NCBI GenBank assembly: GCA_018398815.1 | Contig: CM031622.1 | Location: 13,038,514 to 13,102,513 of the forward strand | Reading direction: 5' to 3' | DNA from: Conus ventricosus | Taxonomy: Eukaryota > Mollusca > Gastropoda > Neogastropoda > Conidae | DNA: 64,000 bases | In this document: one piece after another, positions 60,128-64,000 of the stretch | Numbering within the stretch: the first letter of the stretch is position 1 | Layout: every line of letters begins with the position of its first letter | The notes under the pieces: generated by a model | The model's database searches: none | Told to the model about the DNA's origin: nothing | What the model saw: the letters and a program-made list of their open reading frames with translations, nothing else | Translations under genes and position numbers: made by a program

Positions 60128-60761
60128 AATGCTGTAGTTATGTTTTTAAAGAATTGTTTAATTTTGCTCTGACATGAACCTGTCCAGCGTTTCTGGTTCT
60201 AAACTCTCTGTGTCAAAGACATTATTTCCATAATAAAAGAAACCTTTTATTTTTCCCCATTGCTAGGGTGTAAACCAAGTTTGATACATGGTTGCACCCA
60301 TTTAACATTGAAAGGAAAACGGGGAGAGGACATTTTTTTTTTCTTTACAAAGACTATCTAAACAGTGCACTGACACGGCGGTAGGAGTAGCTGCCTTGTG
60401 ATCACATGGATGTATTAGATGGAGAAAAAGTGAAGATTTACACTGAAAAGGGTGTTGATCTGACAGCAGTTGAGGCAGTGCCTGAATGGGTTAATCTGAC
60501 AGCAGTTAAGGCAGTGCCTGAGAGGGCCGTGACAGAGCAGCCGTGGGCGCAGCCTGGTTTTGCAGCAGGGTGATGGTGAAACTGAACCAAGTTGACACAG
60601 ACCTGGCACTGAGATGGAGTGTGGCAGAACAACAAACCCATGAAGGATGTATGCACATCAGGAACAGGGGGTCGGATCCAGAAGGTGTTGGACCCAGGAC
60701 AAGTTCTGCGCTGTTCCTTTGCGCTGGTAGTCTCTTGCGTTTTTACGCTGGAGTCAGGGGT
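60128..60761. other. Intron E-F, single-copy DNA with a 35-bp duplication
   Basis: tctgacagcagtt(g/a)aggcagtgcctga occurs twice in direct order (about 60456 and 60496). No gene recognised. Confidence 0.6.
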
Positions 60762-60785
60762 GGGGGGGGGGGGGGGGGGGGGGGG
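60762..60785. repeat. Poly-G tract, 24 bases
   Basis: Uninterrupted G run. Confidence 0.94.
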
Positions 60786-61974
60786 AGGAAAAAATTAACA
60801 GATCATAGCAAGTTCTCGGTGTGTACTTTTGCCAGGGGAGATCAATTGCAAAACATGGATCTGGGGCACATTAGTTACAAAACATGGATCTTGTGATGTT
60901 TTACAATGTAATGTATGTTAATCATTAAGAAGAAACTTTTAATTGCAAACTGTCCAAGGCTGTGAGGGTTGTTAAAAAAACAAACAGCAACAATAGAAAA
61001 GGTATCCTGATATTAGTTATATAGGAAACACAAAAGAAAGGAAGAAAGAGCCCAAGAATGCATTGGCACATGCACATGCTCACGGAAAGAGTTAATGTTG
61101 GATGTAAATGATGTGATCAACTTCCTGCACCACATGATCTTGCATATTTTTGTTTTAAGGCATGACACAGTATGGTCTTATACAACCAGTCTCAGTAACC
61201 AGTAATACCTCGCCCTTGCCTGCTCCACCAGGAAGCTCATTTTGTCACCATTGTCCAATGGTTTGTTTAACTGCCTGCAAGATTGTACAAAATCTGCTGA
61301 ATCGGTTTTAACAAAACTTGGTGAAAAATATGGTCAGGGGACAAGTGCATTTGATTTCCTATAGTAAGAAATTGTTTGTGAAATCTGAAACTGAGGGAAA
61401 TGTCCAAAATGTTCATATTAAAAAAGCGAAGAAGAGTGGGGTCTTTATTGGAAAGGAGTGATTAAAAATATTGCAAAGTGATGATCTGCAAATGTAGTCA
61501 ACAACATGTAGTGGATGACGTGCTCTTTTTGAGCTCCTTCTTTTTTCTTTTTTTTTCATGTGAAGTAGTAAGATGTGTAACATTTCAGTTTAAATTGCCT
61601 CCTTCATCCGCTTGAGTGATTCTTAAAGGCAGGCAGTTAGTTATGCAGTCTACTAGAAACTAAATGCATGCAGAAAAGAAATCAGCGATTGGAATGAAGG
61701 CAGCTCCTGTTAAGAGACTGGCTGAGAGGAGCATCTTATCAGCTATGGAGCTGTATCAGTAGGAGGCTAAACACAAGCCTCAGTCTGTGTGGGGCTGGTG
61801 GAGAGTGGGGTGTATATGTTATGTCAGGCGTGTGGGAGAAATTTTCCTTGGAGCTTGGATGAATGAAGTTTGCGGTCTGAGAGACTCGAGGATACCTTGG
61901 AACTATCTTGTGTCAGGCCTCCTCTCTATTCCCCCCTCTCTGTTTTTCTCCCCCCACCCTTTCTTCTCCATGTT

Positions 61975-61978
<4 letters not shown>
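60786..61978. other. Intron E-F, single-copy DNA
   Basis: A+T-rich, stops in all frames, no repeat. A ~25-base text (acaaaacatggatct) is repeated near 60850-60890. Confidence 0.5.
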
Positions 61979-62047
<69 letters not shown>

Positions 62048-62120
62048 GACACACACCAGCCCTCCCTCCTCTCTCTCTCTCTCTCTCTGTCTCTCACACA
62101 CTCTCTCTCTCTCTCCCAGA
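61979..62120. repeat. (CA)n and (TC)n microsatellites
   Basis: ac run at 61979-62045 followed by two tc runs to 62117. Confidence 0.95.
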
Positions 62121-63445
62121 CTAAAATTAGTTTTTAAATAGTCTATTTGAACTGGAACACGCACATGCACACATAAATAACACTTTCATGGAACCACATC
62201 AGAAACAAAACAGGGGGGAAAATGTGTTCAATTTCAGAAAAGATTATATTTGATTTGAGTGCAGTAACATGTGGGTTTTTTCCACTCCAATTTTGAATTA
62301 ACGCGACACCCCCCCCCCCCCCCCCCCCCCTCCCTCCCCTCAGTTAAAAAGAAATCTTTCTCAAATGTCCTCGGTCTGTGAAAGGCAAAAACCTTGCTTT
62401 TAAACAACAACAAGAAGAAGAAACAAACAAAAAACCCACCTACATGCTAGTGGACCATTTCTATATATATGCAGCTGAGCATAATATTTGCTTAGGGCCT
62501 GTATGATTGATGCTAGGGCCTGCTTGATGGACATATATGTAAGTGAGCAAAAGGTGCAAGGCATTGGTTAATTTACTCAGGTGAGAAAGCATGTTAGGCA
62601 TAATTATTGAGAGTGTAACCAGTAGGATTTTAAAGTGAGGTTGAAAACAAAAGATGGTGTCAAAGGGTGAAAACCATGTTGGAGAGCGAAGAGACATTCG
62701 TACAGTCAGTCAGTATTATCATGCTTTTTTTCGAAGAGACATTGGTACAGTCGGTTAGTGTTGTAAAGTCAGTTATACTCTTTTGATTTACAATGGCTCA
62801 GATCATTAACATGTGCGATAGGAGAGGTCTGCATCAAGTGTAAATGGATGGGAGTAAATCACACATACTTAAATGTAAAATCATGCATATGAAACGACCA
62901 AAAGGGTATGAATGCGTAAAGAAAATTAAGCAAAGTCTGTGAACACATACCGATTTTACAGAAAACGGGTCTCGTTATTTCAGTCAAAGAACTGAAAGAG
63001 ATGATAGTGTTTAAGGTCAAATACACATACCTCTTTCAAGAGTGATTTCGCTGGTTTGTTGAGAGCAAAAGGTTGGTTAGTTCTTACAGTTGGCTTTCCT
63101 TTTGAATGCAACTTCTGCTCCGAATGACCATGATTCACATGCATATATGAGGACAACAGATGGCAAAGTTGTAGGCAGAACCTGTCGCATAAATCTGTGA
63201 GCAGTATTCTCTTTGTTTGTTTGGGGGGGTGGGGGGTGGGTGTGTGTGTGTGTGTTTTAACAGATCGGTTTCATTTTGCTGGTGCTGCTTCAAGCTGTGA
63301 CTTCATAAAGCAGCCATTTAAGACTCTCGTCTATTTTAAGATGTCCCCTCACCCACCTGCTTTACCGTTTTCCTTTTTTGTTTTATTGAAAGACTGCATT
63401 GTAGAGCATGGTGTTTGACAGAGTGGTTGCGTTGCATGATTTCAG
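62121..63445. other. End of intron E-F
   Basis: C-run at 62309-62330, a repeated 'cgaagagacatt.gtacagtc' text near 62687 and 62733, and a G/TG tract at 63223-63255. Nothing coding until the exon F acceptor (catgatttcag). Confidence 0.5.
63238..63255. repeat. Short (TG)n tract
   Basis: G-rich stretch passing into a tg run. Confidence 0.85.
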
Positions 63446-63575
63446 ATAACCCAACGTGTCTGGTGTGTATTGCCCGCCGCGTACCAATGACTGAGAAAGT
63501 GAATGCTATGCTCGGCATCGTCCAGTTCACGACAAAGCAGGACTTGCAGGGCAATATAATTGGAGCAGATGTCCG
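63446..63575 (+). CDS. NCOA: Coactivator exon F: end of PAS-A, CLVCIARRVPM segment
   Basis: 130 bases between gatttcag and gtccg|gtgagt. It reads NPTCLVCIARRVPMTEKVN then AMLGIVQFTTKQDLQG and NIIGADVR. CL-x-C-x-ARRVPM and FTT-x-QDLQGKI are the most recognisable strings of the p160 family between PAS-A and PAS-B. Left phase needs one base from exon E, right phase is 2. The following exon (in relatives starting with the M-R-x-x-M-x-P-G-W text) is not in the window. Confidence 0.94.
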
Positions 63576-63675
63576 GTGAGTTGGCTGGTCACGCCCTCCC
63601 CACTCTTCCTCTTGCATACACACACACATACACACACTGACTGAAACCAATTTATTGTCAGATTAACCCATGGTT

Positions 63676-63737
<62 letters not shown>

Positions 63738-64000
63738 AACTACATGTGCCTGCACACGTGGAAGCGCATAATTATGTATACGCTTTTTATTTTGTTCCAA
63801 CACCTCATCTTCAAAGTGTATGTCGGAAGTAGCACACCCTCTTCCCTGCTGCCCCCACCCCCTCACCCTCCTCATCTGCCCCCCCTCCCTCTCTCTCTCT
63901 TTCTTTTTCTAACATTTTCATAGTATGGACATTTTTCAGTATTACAATATGTTGTAGCTGGAAGGGAATGTGTGTATTCGTTAGTATTCAAGTCATGCAT
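63576..64000. other. Start of intron F with a (CA)n microsatellite
   Basis: ac runs at 63619-63637 and 63679-63734, then single-copy DNA with short C- and CT-rich stretches to the window edge. No further exon seen. Confidence 0.8.

Overview
The window looks like nuclear DNA from an invertebrate animal, most likely a marine mollusc. That guess rests on a split host gene with GT-AG introns, an I-like LINE ending in TTATC repeats, hAT and piggyBac elements of the kind common in lophotrochozoans, and an extreme load of micro- and minisatellites. No database search was possible, so the species is an inference. There is no sign of bacterial or viral genome organisation. Well over a third of the window is tandem repeat, and nearly every long open frame is an artefact of repeat units that are multiples of three bases or lack stop codons.

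The one host gene I can support runs on the plus strand from about 25.3 kb to past 63.5 kb. Six short exons (25307-25404, 31532-31612, 35601-35688, 52994-53070, 58192-58304, 63446-63575) encode, in the right order, the linker and PAS-A region of a p160/SRC nuclear receptor coactivator (NCOA1-3 of vertebrates, taiman of Drosophila). The bHLH exons should lie upstream and the PAS-B, LXXLL and activation-domain exons downstream; I found neither. The introns are 4 to 17 kb and hold most of the repeats and all the well-defined transposons.

Layout. 1-5.1 kb: two minisatellites (59 bp and 27 bp units). 5.1-10.7 kb: mostly single-copy DNA with CA/TG tracts, a LINE tail and a possible minus-strand exon. 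10.7-16.8 kb: a large pyrimidine-rich array of 25-bp units with an inverted segment and a duplicated 0.22-kb flank. 16.8-25.3 kb: single-copy DNA, microsatellites, a foldback hairpin and a 48-bp minisatellite. 25.3-35.7 kb: exons A to C. This includes 28-32.7 kb, where base quality looks poor, with homopolymer tracts of over 90 G or C. 35.7-53.0 kb: the large C-D intron. It holds a minisatellite seeded at the splice donor, further 31-bp and about 66-bp arrays, a 5.2-kb I-like LINE inserted in a 38-bp array, and a deleted hAT element inserted in a 32-bp array. 53.1-58.2 kb: intron D-E, filled by a G-rich array and a 2.7-kb array of 39-bp units. 58.3-63.4 kb: intron E-F with a short piggyBac element. 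63.6 kb to the end: CA repeat and single-copy intron.

Two themes link these parts. First, transposons sit inside minisatellites (LINE in the 38-bp array, hAT in the 32-bp array), and one minisatellite has grown out of an exon-intron boundary. Second, single-base indels, often in short homopolymers, break exon B, two exon junctions and the LINE frames in the same way. This points to residual consensus errors as much as to real decay.
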